Shown piece after piece: positions 1 to 11,014 of a stretch of 64,000 bases of DNA (positions are counted from its first letter, which is position 1; each line of letters opens with the position of its first letter). This stretch comes from Bradyrhizobium betae. GTDB lineage: Bacteria > Pseudomonadota > Alphaproteobacteria > Rhizobiales > Xanthobacteraceae. Position numbers and translations under genes: made by a program. The stretch spans positions 1 to 64,000 of the forward strand of contig NZ_MZXW01000053.1 of the NCBI RefSeq assembly GCF_004123905.1. Reading direction: 5' to 3'. The notes below the pieces were generated by a model. The model had not been told where the DNA came from. It saw only the letters and a list, made by a program, of their open reading frames with translations, and did no database searches.

Positions 1-150
1 GTTTTGAGGCGCGCGGAATGGTGGGGGGTGGGCGGTGCCTGCCCTGTGCAAATCGGCATACCACCGGGGGGCCGGTTCGTGTCGGAAGGGGGCGCAGGGC
101 AATCAGGGACAGCATCCCCGCATTCCGCTCTGCTCCAGGCGGGCTACTCC
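1..150. other. Window-edge stretch, no gene seen
   Basis: GC-rich sequence downstream of the minus-strand gene that ends at 151. No supported coding frame, repeat or RNA is visible here. The plus-strand open frames that cross it are antisense to the genes that follow and have no recognisable protein content. Confidence 0.5.
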
Positions 151-573
151 TCAAAACACCTTCTGCTCCGCTCGCGCCAGCGAAAGCCCGCGCTGCATCG
201 CATTGAAGCACGTCAGCCCCGTCTGCTCCGACCGGCAGGTGAATCCCGCACGCTGCCACACCTCGCCATAGGCGAGCACTGGCAGCGAGGCGTCCATCAC
301 CGTGTCGCCGGCGCAGATGCGCCCCGCACTGCCCTTCGCGCTCATCTCGAAGGCATGGCCATAGTCGAGCTCGCAATCGGCAGGCCGGCGCGGGCGCGCC
401 TCCATGTCCATGATGTCGCAGCGGAGCATGCCATGGCTGTTGTCGGTGAAAAACTGGCAGGCGATGTTTTTCGATGGCGTCTGGAAGCCGATCGGACAGT
501 CTTGGGCGTGGGCGAGGCCGGCGATCAACACAAGCAGGATCGACATTGGGACGACAGCGCGAGGCCCGATCAT
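151..573 (-). CDS. Small secreted cysteine-containing protein (DUF6636-like)
   Basis: This 140-residue protein starts with a clear Sec signal peptide: a hydrophobic run after MIGPRAVV ending at AHAQ-D, with cleavage expected near residue 24. The mature part of about 116 residues has several cysteines (DCPIGF, IACQF, LRCDI, DCEL, RICAG, FTCRS, LTCFN), which suggests disulfides in the periplasm. The phrase TPSKNIACQ followed by LRCDI resembles the DUF6636 family of short exported proteins of unknown role. A GAGGAG Shine-Dalgarno sequence lies just before the ATG at 573. It stands alone, convergent with nothing and upstream of no operon partner. Function unknown. Confidence 0.7.
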   Translation of the reverse strand: MIGPRAVVPMSILLVLIAGLAHAQDCPIGFQTPSKNIACQFFTDNSHGMLRCDIMDMEARPRRPADCELDYGHAFEMSAKGSAGRICAGDTVMDASLPVLAYGEVWQRAGFTCRSEQTGLTCFNAMQRGLSLARAEQKVF

Positions 574-682
574 GCAATCTCCTCAAGACCAGGGCGCGCA
601 CTCATAAATCTCTGTCAAAGTCTGCTTTGCTCCGATCCCGAGCGGCTTTGTGCAACCGCAAAATGGATTGCGTTTCGGGAAA

Positions 683-2272
683 TTAACCGGCGGATGCAAT
701 TCGCTCGCGCACGCATTGCAGTGCATGGCCGTGCTGGCGTGCCAGCTCGGATACCTCTGTCAACTTCGCGTCAGCGACGTGGTGGGGGTAGATGCCGCAT
801 GCACCGACACCCTTGTCATGAATCTCAAGCATGATCCGAGTTGCAGTCTCACGGTCTTTGCCGAACACCCACTCCAATATGAAAATCACGAACTCCATCG
901 GCGTATCATCATCGTTTAGAAGCTGTACCTCACTCAACAGTTCGGAGGCCATGTCAGAGCCATTGTGACGTTCGGTGTCTTTCGCCTCAATTCGCTTCGG
1001 CGCGGAGCGGTCACCATGCTGGTGCAAAACAAGTCCATCTACCGCGCCCTCAAGATTACGCGTAAAGGTCATGCTGATTCCGGCGACCCTGGCAAAAAAC
1101 TCGTTGGGCGCCCACGGAAAAATCGGGAACGCACCTTGCCCGGTGGCCCGGGCATAAAGCCCGTCATTCATCTGACGCACGTACAGGAGGAAGTTTTCGG
1201 CCAACTCGTAGATCCCGGCATATTCATCAAGTGACGCGCTAGGGAGGACGATTGCCTTATATGCAGGCGCAAGCGGCGCATCGGAATCCAGCGTCGCGAA
1301 TCCGAGATCATCAAGATCCGCGAACGTGTTTGTCAGAACGACAACACCTCGTTTCCGATCAGTGGTGAAACCGAGAAAGCTTCGGTACCCGCCGGTTCCG
1401 CCGCTGTGCCAGACGATTCCCTTGTCGGTCGTCACCCACGCCAAGCCGATTTTCGCGGTATTGCTACGCGGCTGTTGCGCGAAGTTCATCGCGGCGGCCA
1501 ATGCCGGCTCACCGATGCCCATGTTGGCCTTCAGATAGCGCAGCATGTCATGAGCCGTGGAACGGAGAGCGCCAGCTCCTGCCAATGCGCCCAGGTCCCA
1601 GTTCTTCGCGGCGCTGCCTCCGTCGTCGTGACCAGGGGCGAGATGAGCACGCATTGCGTCCGTGAACGCCGTGCCGGTCATCGTCATGCCGAGCGGCTTC
1701 AGAATGCGGTCTTTGATGAGTGCGTCATAGGTGGCGGGCACGGACCGGGCAAGCGCATGGCCCAGGAGCCCAAATCCCAGATTCGAATATTCGTAGGAGG
1801 CCCCTGGGTCGCGGGGCAGTTGGTATCCCGCAAGAAACACATTCATCTTCGCCGCGTCGTAGTCGGCATAGGGATTGGCTGGGTCCTTTGGCGTGAAGTT
1901 AGTTGGCATTCGCGGCAAGCCGGAATGATGCGTGGCCAGGTCGCCGAGCGTAATGTTTCTGTCGCCGCGGGACGGGATTTTGGACTCCGGCAAGAGCTCT
2001 GCCACCGGCGTGTCGAGCGCCAACCGGCCCGACAGGATTGCCTGCGCCAAGAGTGTGGCCGTGAAGGTCTTGGTGATCGAGCCGATTTCGTAGACTGTTT
2101 CACCATCAGGCGCGTTGCCGTCGTCGAGTTTGCCGAAGGCCACAACCTCGCTCTTGTCACCATCCACGACGCCGAACACGAGCGTCTGGTAGGTGCCTGC
2201 CTCAATCCGTTCCTGTGCGGCCTTTTCGACCCGCTTGGACAGGAGCGCAATGTTCGCCGACGTGCTTGTCAT
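683..2272 (-). CDS. Serine hydrolase (class C beta-lactamase-like) fused to a C-terminal ClpS adaptor domain
   Basis: This 529-residue protein has two unrelated domains in one uninterrupted frame. Residues ~1-435 are a serine beta-lactamase/esterase-type hydrolase: S65-I-T-K68 supplies the nucleophile and general base, Y162-S-N164 is the second motif, H289-S-G-G replaces the KTG box, and a DUF3471-like segment follows (DEYAGIYE). Residues ~441-529 match the Clp protease adaptor ClpS: LLNDDDTPMEF at 451-461, M481 and H485 in MLEIHDKG, and a CGIY segment. The ClpS residues known to hold the N-degron alpha-amino group (N-D-D and His) are present. No signal peptide is seen, so a cytoplasmic location fits. 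I chose the ATG at 2272 (GGGG upstream, start of homology) over the longer frame to 2395. The ATG at 952, before the ClpS part, lacks a ribosome site. Substrate unknown. Confidence 0.85.
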   Translation of the reverse strand: MTSTSANIALLSKRVEKAAQERIEAGTYQTLVFGVVDGDKSEVVAFGKLDDGNAPDGETVYEIGSITKTFTATLLAQAILSGRLALDTPVAELLPESKIPSRGDRNITLGDLATHHSGLPRMPTNFTPKDPANPYADYDAAKMNVFLAGYQLPRDPGASYEYSNLGFGLLGHALARSVPATYDALIKDRILKPLGMTMTGTAFTDAMRAHLAPGHDDGGSAAKNWDLGALAGAGALRSTAHDMLRYLKANMGIGEPALAAAMNFAQQPRSNTAKIGLAWVTTDKGIVWHSGGTGGYRSFLGFTTDRKRGVVVLTNTFADLDDLGFATLDSDAPLAPAYKAIVLPSASLDEYAGIYELAENFLLYVRQMNDGLYARATGQGAFPIFPWAPNEFFARVAGISMTFTRNLEGAVDGLVLHQHGDRSAPKRIEAKDTERHNGSDMASELLSEVQLLNDDDTPMEFVIFILEWVFGKDRETATRIMLEIHDKGVGACGIYPHHVADAKLTEVSELARQHGHALQCVRERIASAG

Positions 2273-2398
2273 GAAGCGTGCCCCTATGGCGCAATGTCGT
2301 TGAATCGCGACGCGCGACGACAACTCGTCGCCAATTATCTTGCCTCTCCAGAGTGCATCCATCCGGTCGTGGCTGGCTGCGCACAGTGAGTCCACGCT

Positions 2399-3358
2399 CT
2401 AGCTGTCGAAATTAACCGCCGTGGTGTTGGCGCCGCAGATCAGCACTGCGACCCTTTCCCCGGATGACGGACGATAGCGGCCCGAGAGCAGCGCGGCAAA
2501 GGCGGCTGCGCCGCCGGGCTCGGCCACGAGGCGCAGGCTCGACCACAGAGCGGCCTGGGCTTGCCGGATCGCGTCGTCGCTGACGAGAACGACCCGCTCG
2601 ACATGGGCGCGCGCGATCGGAAACATCAGTTCGCCGACGCGGCGCGGCGCAAGGCTGTCGGCGGCGAGGCCGCCCGCCGGCGCATCGACCGGGGCGCCCG
2701 CCGCGAAAGCACTGTGCAGGGTCGGCGATTGCTCGGGCTCGACCGCGACGATGCGCGTCCGGCCTTGGTACCACGCCGCAATGCCGCCGATCAGTCCGCC
2801 GCCGCCGACGGCCACCAGCAGCGTGTCGATATCAGGCGCGTTCTGCTCCAGCTCCAGGCCGACGCTGCCTTGGCCGAGCAGGGTCTCGGCCTGGTCGTAG
2901 GCATGGACGGGCATGGCGCCGGTCTGCGCGACATGGGCTTCGCTCGCGGCGAGCGCATCGGCATAGCGGTTGCCGGCAATCACGAGCCTTGCGCCATAGC
3001 CCCTGATCCGCTCGGCCTTGGCCGGCGAGGTGATGTCGGGCACGAAGATCGTAGCGGGAACGCCGAGCTGCTGTGCCGCATAGGCGACGGCCGCGCCGTG
3101 ATTGCCGCCCGATGCGGCGACGATTCCGGCCTCCGGCACCTGCCGCAGCAGCAAATTGGCGAAGGCACCCCGCGCCTTGAACGATCCGGAATGCTGCAGC
3201 ATCTCCAGCTTGAAAATGACGGGCAGCGCGGGCAGGCCGAAATCGGCGAGATCGGCCTGAACAAGCGGCGTCCGCCGGATATGCGGGCGGATGACGGCCT
3301 CGGTCGCCGCAATCCGCTCCCGGGTGATGTCCATTGTCGCTGTCATGATGCTGTCCAT
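2399..3358 (-). CDS. Threonine/serine dehydratase-like PLP enzyme
   Basis: This is a fold-type II PLP enzyme of about 319 residues. The PLP-binding lysine is in SGSFKARGA (K61 from this start), the substrate loop is SGGNHGAAVAYAA, and the phosphate cradle is the glycine-rich VGGGGLIGG. The family deaminates L-threonine or L-serine to 2-oxo acids and ammonia; at this length it lacks the ACT-type regulatory domain of biosynthetic IlvA, so a catabolic or racemase-like role is possible. Its start is uncertain: methionines at 3385, 3358, 3346 and 3334 are in frame. I prefer 3358 or later because the 3385 start would overlap the promoter of the divergent regulator. It lies head to head with an ArsR-type gene that may control it. 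The stop is 126 bp upstream of the hydrolase-ClpS start, same strand. Confidence 0.85.
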   Translation of the reverse strand: MDSIMTATMDITRERIAATEAVIRPHIRRTPLVQADLADFGLPALPVIFKLEMLQHSGSFKARGAFANLLLRQVPEAGIVAASGGNHGAAVAYAAQQLGVPATIFVPDITSPAKAERIRGYGARLVIAGNRYADALAASEAHVAQTGAMPVHAYDQAETLLGQGSVGLELEQNAPDIDTLLVAVGGGGLIGGIAAWYQGRTRIVAVEPEQSPTLHSAFAAGAPVDAPAGGLAADSLAPRRVGELMFPIARAHVERVVLVSDDAIRQAQAALWSSLRLVAEPGGAAAFAALLSGRYRPSSGERVAVLICGANTTAVNFDS

Positions 3359-3375
3359 GATAACGCTTCGGAGAG

Positions 3376-3409
3376 TTGACATCAATTAGGTAATTAGCAA
3401 AATAGCTAA
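3376..3409 (+). promoter_or_regulatory. Promoter and operator-like palindrome of the ArsR-type gene
   Basis: A perfect -35 TTGACA at 3376-3381 is followed after 16 bases by a -10-like CAAAAT at 3398-3403. An inverted repeat TTAGC-N6-GCTAA (3394-3409) covers the -10 and ends exactly at the start codon at 3410. A second ATTAG copy sits at 3384-3388. Transcription would be expected to begin at about the A of the ATG, so the message may be leaderless. The arrangement suggests autorepression and possibly control of the divergent dehydratase gene; this is inference. Confidence 0.55.
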
Positions 3410-3712
3410 ATGAAGTTCGCACCCGCGCTGCGCGCGATGGCCAATGAGCGCCGCTTGCAGATCCTGGAATGGCTGCGCGATCCCAGGAAGCATTTTCGCG
3501 AGCAGGCTGATGGCGACCTGGTCGAGGACGGCGTCTGCGGATTGCTCATTGCCGAGAAGCTTGGCGTCAGTGCGCCGACGGTCAGCGAGCATATGCGGGT
3601 GCTGACGGCGGCAAAGCTGGTGCGCGCCAAGCGGATCAAGCAGTGGACGATGTACAAGCGCAACGAGACCGCGATCGCGGCGATCAAGCGCTCGATCCAA
3701 AATGGGCTTTGA
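3410..3712 (+). CDS. ArsR/SmtB-family winged-helix regulator
   Basis: This 100-residue protein is a single winged helix-turn-helix domain. The pattern ALRAMANERRLQILEWL is the start typical of ArsR-like repressors, and APTVSEHMRVLTAAKLV is the recognition helix region followed by the wing (RIKQWTMYKRNE). No classical metal-binding ELCVCDL motif is present; the equivalent region reads DGVCGLLIAEKLG with one cysteine, so the signal is probably not a thiol-bound metal, though a single-cysteine redox sensor is possible. It is divergent from the threonine/serine dehydratase. There is no Shine-Dalgarno sequence: the operator-like palindrome abuts the ATG, consistent with a leaderless mRNA. Confidence 0.85.
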   Translation: MKFAPALRAMANERRLQILEWLRDPRKHFREQADGDLVEDGVCGLLIAEKLGVSAPTVSEHMRVLTAAKLVRAKRIKQWTMYKRNETAIAAIKRSIQNGL

Positions 3713-3852
3713 GCGCGCCGCGTCCGCCTTGCGCATGGGCTGTCGGGTGAGCCGTTGCATCCGGCGCAACGCTCTATTTCCAAGTTGTTCCTTGCGCTAC
3801 GCCGATCTTTCCGTGGACACTGCCCGGCCAATGTCTGGGGAGAGCGAGACCC

Positions 3853-4482
3853 ATGTTCCTGATCGGCCAGTACGACTCCCCCTTCGTCCGCCGCGTCGCG
3901 ATCGCGCTGCGGCTTTACGGGCTCGGCTTCGAGCACAGGCCGTGGTCGACCTTCGGCGATGCCGACAAGATCGCGCCGTATAATCCGCTGCGCCGCGTGC
4001 CGACGCTGGTGCTCGACGACGGCGAGGCGCTGATCGAGAGCACGATCATTCTCGATTATCTCGACGAGCTGGTCGGCGAGGCCAAGGCGATGCTGCCGCG
4101 CGGTGGCGCCGAGCGGCGCAAGCATCTGCGCATCTGCGCGCTTGCTTCCGGCCTCGGCGACAAGGCGGTCAGCCTGCTCTACGAGCGCGTGCTGCGGAAG
4201 GAGCAGCTTGCGTTGTGGGTCGAGCGATGCCAGGCGCAGATTGCGGATGTGCTCGGCGTGCTGGAAACCGAACGCACGAAGGTCACGACGCCCTACTGGC
4301 TTGGTGACCGCATCGGCCATGCCGATATCGCGGTCGCCTGTGTCGTCCGCTTTACCCGCGAGGCGCATCCGCAGCTGTTCGACGGGGCGCGCTATCCGGC
4401 GCTTGCGGCGCATGCCGATCGTTGCGAGGCGCTGGCGCCGTTCAAGGAGATCGTTCAGCCGCTCGCACCGCCGAAGGGGTGA
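3853..4482 (+). CDS. Glutathione S-transferase family protein
   Basis: This 209-residue protein has the two GST domains. The N-terminal thioredoxin-like part (residues ~1-77) starts MFLIGQYDSPFVRR, with the SPFVRR segment at the active-site helix and the cis-proline motif RVPTLVLDDG followed by the glutathione-contacting ESTIILDYL. The C-terminal helical domain includes WLGDRIGHADIAVACV, the N-capping box region. The family conjugates or reduces electrophiles with glutathione in the cytoplasm; the exact substrate cannot be told. A strong GGGGAG ribosome site precedes the ATG. It is single, convergent with the gene ending at 4499. Confidence 0.88.
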   Translation: MFLIGQYDSPFVRRVAIALRLYGLGFEHRPWSTFGDADKIAPYNPLRRVPTLVLDDGEALIESTIILDYLDELVGEAKAMLPRGGAERRKHLRICALASGLGDKAVSLLYERVLRKEQLALWVERCQAQIADVLGVLETERTKVTTPYWLGDRIGHADIAVACVVRFTREAHPQLFDGARYPALAAHADRCEALAPFKEIVQPLAPPKG

Positions 4483-4498
4483 AACCGTAGCGGCGATC

Positions 4499-5287
4499 CT
4501 ACCCCCGCGTACAGGGCTTAATCTTGCCCGTCGCCGTCTTCAGCACGATCGGATTCGGTGACAGCCTGATGCCGAAGAACAATTGAGAGCCGGATACCTT
4601 GTCGTCGCCGCCCTCGTGGGCGTCCAGCTCGAGCTTCGCGGCAATCTCGGATGTCAGCTTGGCCCGCTCCTCCATCGAGATCTTGTTGTGATATTTGATC
4701 TCATAGACGACGTCGGCCTCCAGCACCGACCGCGTCTGGCACACGACGCCGCCAACTGAAATGTTCTGGGTGACCGCGTCCTCGCATTCGGCCTTCAGCA
4801 GCGCGTTGCGGGTCGAGATCAGCGATTCGTCGGAGATCAGCAGGATGTTGGCGTTCTCGAGCTTGAGGTGAATCGAATCGACCTCCTGCATGCCGGCGAC
4901 GGCGGACAGCTTGTCCCTGACCTGCGCGGACACGTCGAGATTCCTCTCGAGCGACTGCTTCAGGTCGCGGTCCAAGGTTGGTGATTTCTGGATCTTGCCG
5001 GTCAGGATCGTCGGATCGACATCGCAGGTCGGATGCAGCTCCAGCCGGCCGTTGCTCAGATACTCGATCGTGTTGATGGTGCCGGGGCCGCCGAAGGTGC
5101 TGGGCGGCACCACCTCGAAATACCCGGTCTCGGAGAGGATGGCCGTGATCGTCTGCTTCTTGCGTGGAAACCCGACCCAGGCCGCGACCATCACGAGGCC
5201 GATCGCGACAAACACTCCGCTGCCAAGCCAAAGCCATTTACGGCTTGCTACTTTCCTGGGCAGCACAACTGACTTCGCTCGCCGCAT
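4499..5287 (-). CDS. Membrane-anchored protein of unknown function
   Basis: The 262-residue protein has a basic N-terminus, one hydrophobic anchor at about residues 17-41 (WLWLGSGVFVAIGLVMVAAW), and a soluble remainder likely in the periplasm. The remainder contains three cysteines spread over the sequence (HPTCDVD, AECEDAV, GVVCQTR) plus one near the C-terminus (KPCTRG), so disulfides are possible. I do not recognise a family. Its first 40 bases overlap, in another frame, the 3' end of the small secreted peptide gene at 5248-5379, so the two are probably co-transcribed and translationally coupled. Confidence 0.65.
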   Translation of the reverse strand: MRRAKSVVLPRKVASRKWLWLGSGVFVAIGLVMVAAWVGFPRKKQTITAILSETGYFEVVPPSTFGGPGTINTIEYLSNGRLELHPTCDVDPTILTGKIQKSPTLDRDLKQSLERNLDVSAQVRDKLSAVAGMQEVDSIHLKLENANILLISDESLISTRNALLKAECEDAVTQNISVGGVVCQTRSVLEADVVYEIKYHNKISMEERAKLTSEIAAKLELDAHEGGDDKVSGSQLFFGIRLSPNPIVLKTATGKIKPCTRG

Positions 5288-5379
5288 GGCACGTAGCCTT
5301 TCGGACAGTCAGCCGCGGCAATCGTAGGCAGCACGACAAGGGCGATCGCGGCGACGAACAGTGCAATGAACTGCTTCAT
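5248..5379 (-). CDS. Tiny secreted cysteine-rich peptide (43 aa)
   Basis: Reading from the ATG at 5379 gives a 43-residue peptide: a classical signal peptide (MKQFIALFVAAIALVVLP then AAA) and a mature part of about 20 residues, DCPKGYVPCGERSQLCCPGK, with four cysteines. The longer frame reaching 5553 has no support upstream of this signal peptide. The CPKGY...C...LCCPG layout looks like a small disulfide-stabilised exported peptide. It precedes and overlaps the membrane-anchored protein gene by 40 bases, so the pair may act together. Function unknown. Confidence 0.6.
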   Translation of the reverse strand: MKQFIALFVAAIALVVLPTIAAADCPKGYVPCGERSQLCCPGK

Positions 5380-5844
5380 GTGTTCGATCCCGAACGAACC
5401 ATCGGTTTGAAGGTAGTAGGCCGACAGAGTAGCGAATCGAGGTTGAGCGGACAAGTGATCGAGTTCACAAGCGATGGGTTCCCGCGATCGAAGATGTGTC
5501 CGTTGTTTTAAGATGTAAGTTGGACGTCGTGACGTCGCCACTTGCTCCGTCATTGCGAGCGCAGCGAAGCAATCCAGACTGCCGCCGCGGAAAGATTCTG
5601 GATTGCTTCGCTGAGCCTGTCATCGGGCCGCACTTCGCGCGGACCCGGTGGCTCGCAATGACGAGAATGGAGCACTTATACTCGCCGGAGCACGAACCGG
5701 GCGCGGCGGGCGATGATGCAACAATACAGCTGTTTTGCCCGACGGGTCAAGTCAAATTCGGCAAAATCGAAATTCATCAGGCCTTTCAACCCCATCGCTA
5801 CTGTGCATGGGGTTGTTTTCGTATTTTGTATTGAAGGCGGGGGC
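5380..5844. other. Intergenic region holding a dispersed palindromic repeat
   Basis: This 465-base stretch between the 3' end of metH and the start of the small peptide gene has no credible gene. It holds the nested inverted repeat described at 5549-5663. The remainder includes a short hairpin at 5836-5854 (GGCGGGG/CCCCGCC) that overlaps the metH stop codon and could help end metH transcription, though no clear U-tract follows it. Confidence 0.5.
5549..5663. repeat. Nested inverted repeat (dispersed palindromic element)
   Basis: The outer arms CGTCATTGCGAGC (5549-5561) and GCTCGCAATGACG (5651-5663) are perfect reverse complements. Inside, GCGAAGCAATCCAGA (5564-5578) pairs with TCTGGATTGCTTCGC (5597-5611). 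The words ATTGCGAGC and GAAGCAATCCAGA are familiar from high-copy intergenic palindromes in Bradyrhizobium and Rhodopseudomonas genomes. It is non-coding and may fold into a branched hairpin if transcribed. Confidence 0.75.
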
Positions 5845-9690
<3,846 letters not shown>

Positions 9691-9696
9691 CTTATC

Positions 9697-10617
9697 TTAA
9701 GCCGCCTTCTGCGCGCTCTTGGCGCGGATGCCGAGCAAATGGCTGATCGCGAACACGAGATCGGCGCGGTTCATGGTGTAGAAATGGAAGGTGTCGACGC
9801 CGTGCTTCGCCAGCTTCTGCACCTGGCCGGCCGCGACGGTGGCTGCCACCAGCTTGCGGGTCTCGGCGTCATCTTCGAGGCCCTCGAATTTTGCGGCGAA
9901 CCAGTCCGGAACGGTCGTGCCGGCGCGGGTGACGAAGGCTCTCGCCTGCTTGAAATTGTGCATGGGCATGATGCCCGGCACGATCGGGATGTTGATGCCG
10001 CGGGCACGGACGCGATCGAGATAGCGGAAGTAGAGGTCGTTATCGAAGAACACCTGGGTGATTGCGCGCGTGGCGCCCGCATCGACCTTGGCCTTCAGCG
10101 TATCGATGTCCGCGTCGAAGTCGCGCGCCTCAGGGTGCTTCTCGGGATAGGCAGACACGCTCACTTCGATGTCGGCATGCCGCTTCTTGATGCCGGCAAC
10201 GAGCGCATCGGACGTCTGGTAACCGTCGGGATGCGAGGCGTAGGGCGTGCCGATGCCGCCGGCGGGATCGCCGCGCAGGCCGACGATGTGGCGGACGCCG
10301 ACCTCGTGATAGCGGTCGACGATCTCGTCGATCTCGCCGCGCGAGGCGCCGACGCAGGTCAGATGCGCGGCCGGCAACAGCGCGGTCTCCTTCAGGATGC
10401 GGGCGATGGTGGAATGGGTGCGCTCACGGGTCGAGCCGCCGGCGCCATAGGTCACCGAGACGAATTTCGGGTCGAGCGGGGCCAGCCGGTTGATGGTCTC
10501 CCAGAGATTCCGCTCCATATCTTCGGTCTTGGGCGGAAAGAACTCGAAGGAGATCGCAGGCCGCTTCAGGTGCGCGTCTTGCCCGTCGGTGTGGGCAGGA
10601 ATCGTCAGATCGGTCAT
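9697..10617 (-). CDS. metF: 5,10-methylenetetrahydrofolate reductase
   Basis: The 306-residue flavoprotein reduces 5,10-methylene-THF to 5-methyl-THF, the methyl donor for MetH encoded immediately downstream. Typical features are ISFEFFPPKTE near the N-terminus with the catalytic glutamate, SVTYGAGGSTR, the HLTCVGASR segment and the GLRGDPAGG loop, and the FAD-contacting PGIMP region. A GTG at 10629 adds four residues, but I favour the ATG at 10617, with GGAG about 11 bases upstream. The leader upstream has two adjacent small hairpins (10716-10743) that may bear on regulation. Confidence 0.96.
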   Translation of the reverse strand: MTDLTIPAHTDGQDAHLKRPAISFEFFPPKTEDMERNLWETINRLAPLDPKFVSVTYGAGGSTRERTHSTIARILKETALLPAAHLTCVGASRGEIDEIVDRYHEVGVRHIVGLRGDPAGGIGTPYASHPDGYQTSDALVAGIKKRHADIEVSVSAYPEKHPEARDFDADIDTLKAKVDAGATRAITQVFFDNDLYFRYLDRVRARGINIPIVPGIMPMHNFKQARAFVTRAGTTVPDWFAAKFEGLEDDAETRKLVAATVAAGQVQKLAKHGVDTFHFYTMNRADLVFAISHLLGIRAKSAQKAA

Positions 10618-11014
10618 GGCACCACTCACTCCAGGGGCTCGCCAGGTTTTGGCGGCGGGCGGTCAGGTCTCGATTGGGAGAGGGTAAGATAGGGCAAAGA
10701 GGGGTTTTTCGACAGCCCATCGGAGATGGGAAGTGGCCCACTTTTATCGCCAAGAAACGAATTGTTGCGCATATCTGAGGAAGAGTGGGAAGGACGTGGG
10801 TCTAAAAATAATATTTTAAATCAACGATATGTAAGAAAATAGGTGGCCGCCAGAGGCGATTTAGGCATGTGGGCAATGTGAAGATGATGTTGCTACGGTC
10901 AGATTTGTCCCACCGCGCTGGATCGACCCGCTGCCCCCTACTCGCGGCCGGCGCGCGCCAGACCTGCGAGTCTGCCCATTGCCGCTCCGCGAGCCTCCAC
11001 TACGTTAGCGCGGC
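10618..11014. other. Divergent intergenic region between metF and the flavin oxidoreductase gene
   Basis: About 400 bases without a gene. It holds the two adjacent palindromes at 10716-10743 near the metF side, an AT-rich patch at about 10806-10850 that stands out against the GC-rich background and is a candidate for promoter DNA, and the leader of the plus-strand gene at 11015. I could not recognise a SAM, SAH or cobalamin riboswitch consensus by eye. Confidence 0.45.
10716..10743 (-). promoter_or_regulatory. Paired palindromes in the metF leader
   Basis: Two palindromes abut: CCCATC-GGA-GATGGG (10716-10730) and AAGTG-GCC-CACTT (10731-10743). They lie about 100-125 bases upstream of the metF start codon. 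They could be a regulator-binding site or two RNA hairpins in the metF-metH leader. The sequence does not say which regulator or ligand would act. Confidence 0.35.

Noticed and set aside
950..952. Internal ATG that could start a separate clpS gene
   Set aside because: No Shine-Dalgarno sequence precedes it and the frame upstream is the intact hydrolase, so I treat it as one fusion gene.
10630..10800. SAM-II or SAH riboswitch upstream of metF
   Set aside because: I could not match the conserved core of either class by eye; only simple palindromes are seen.
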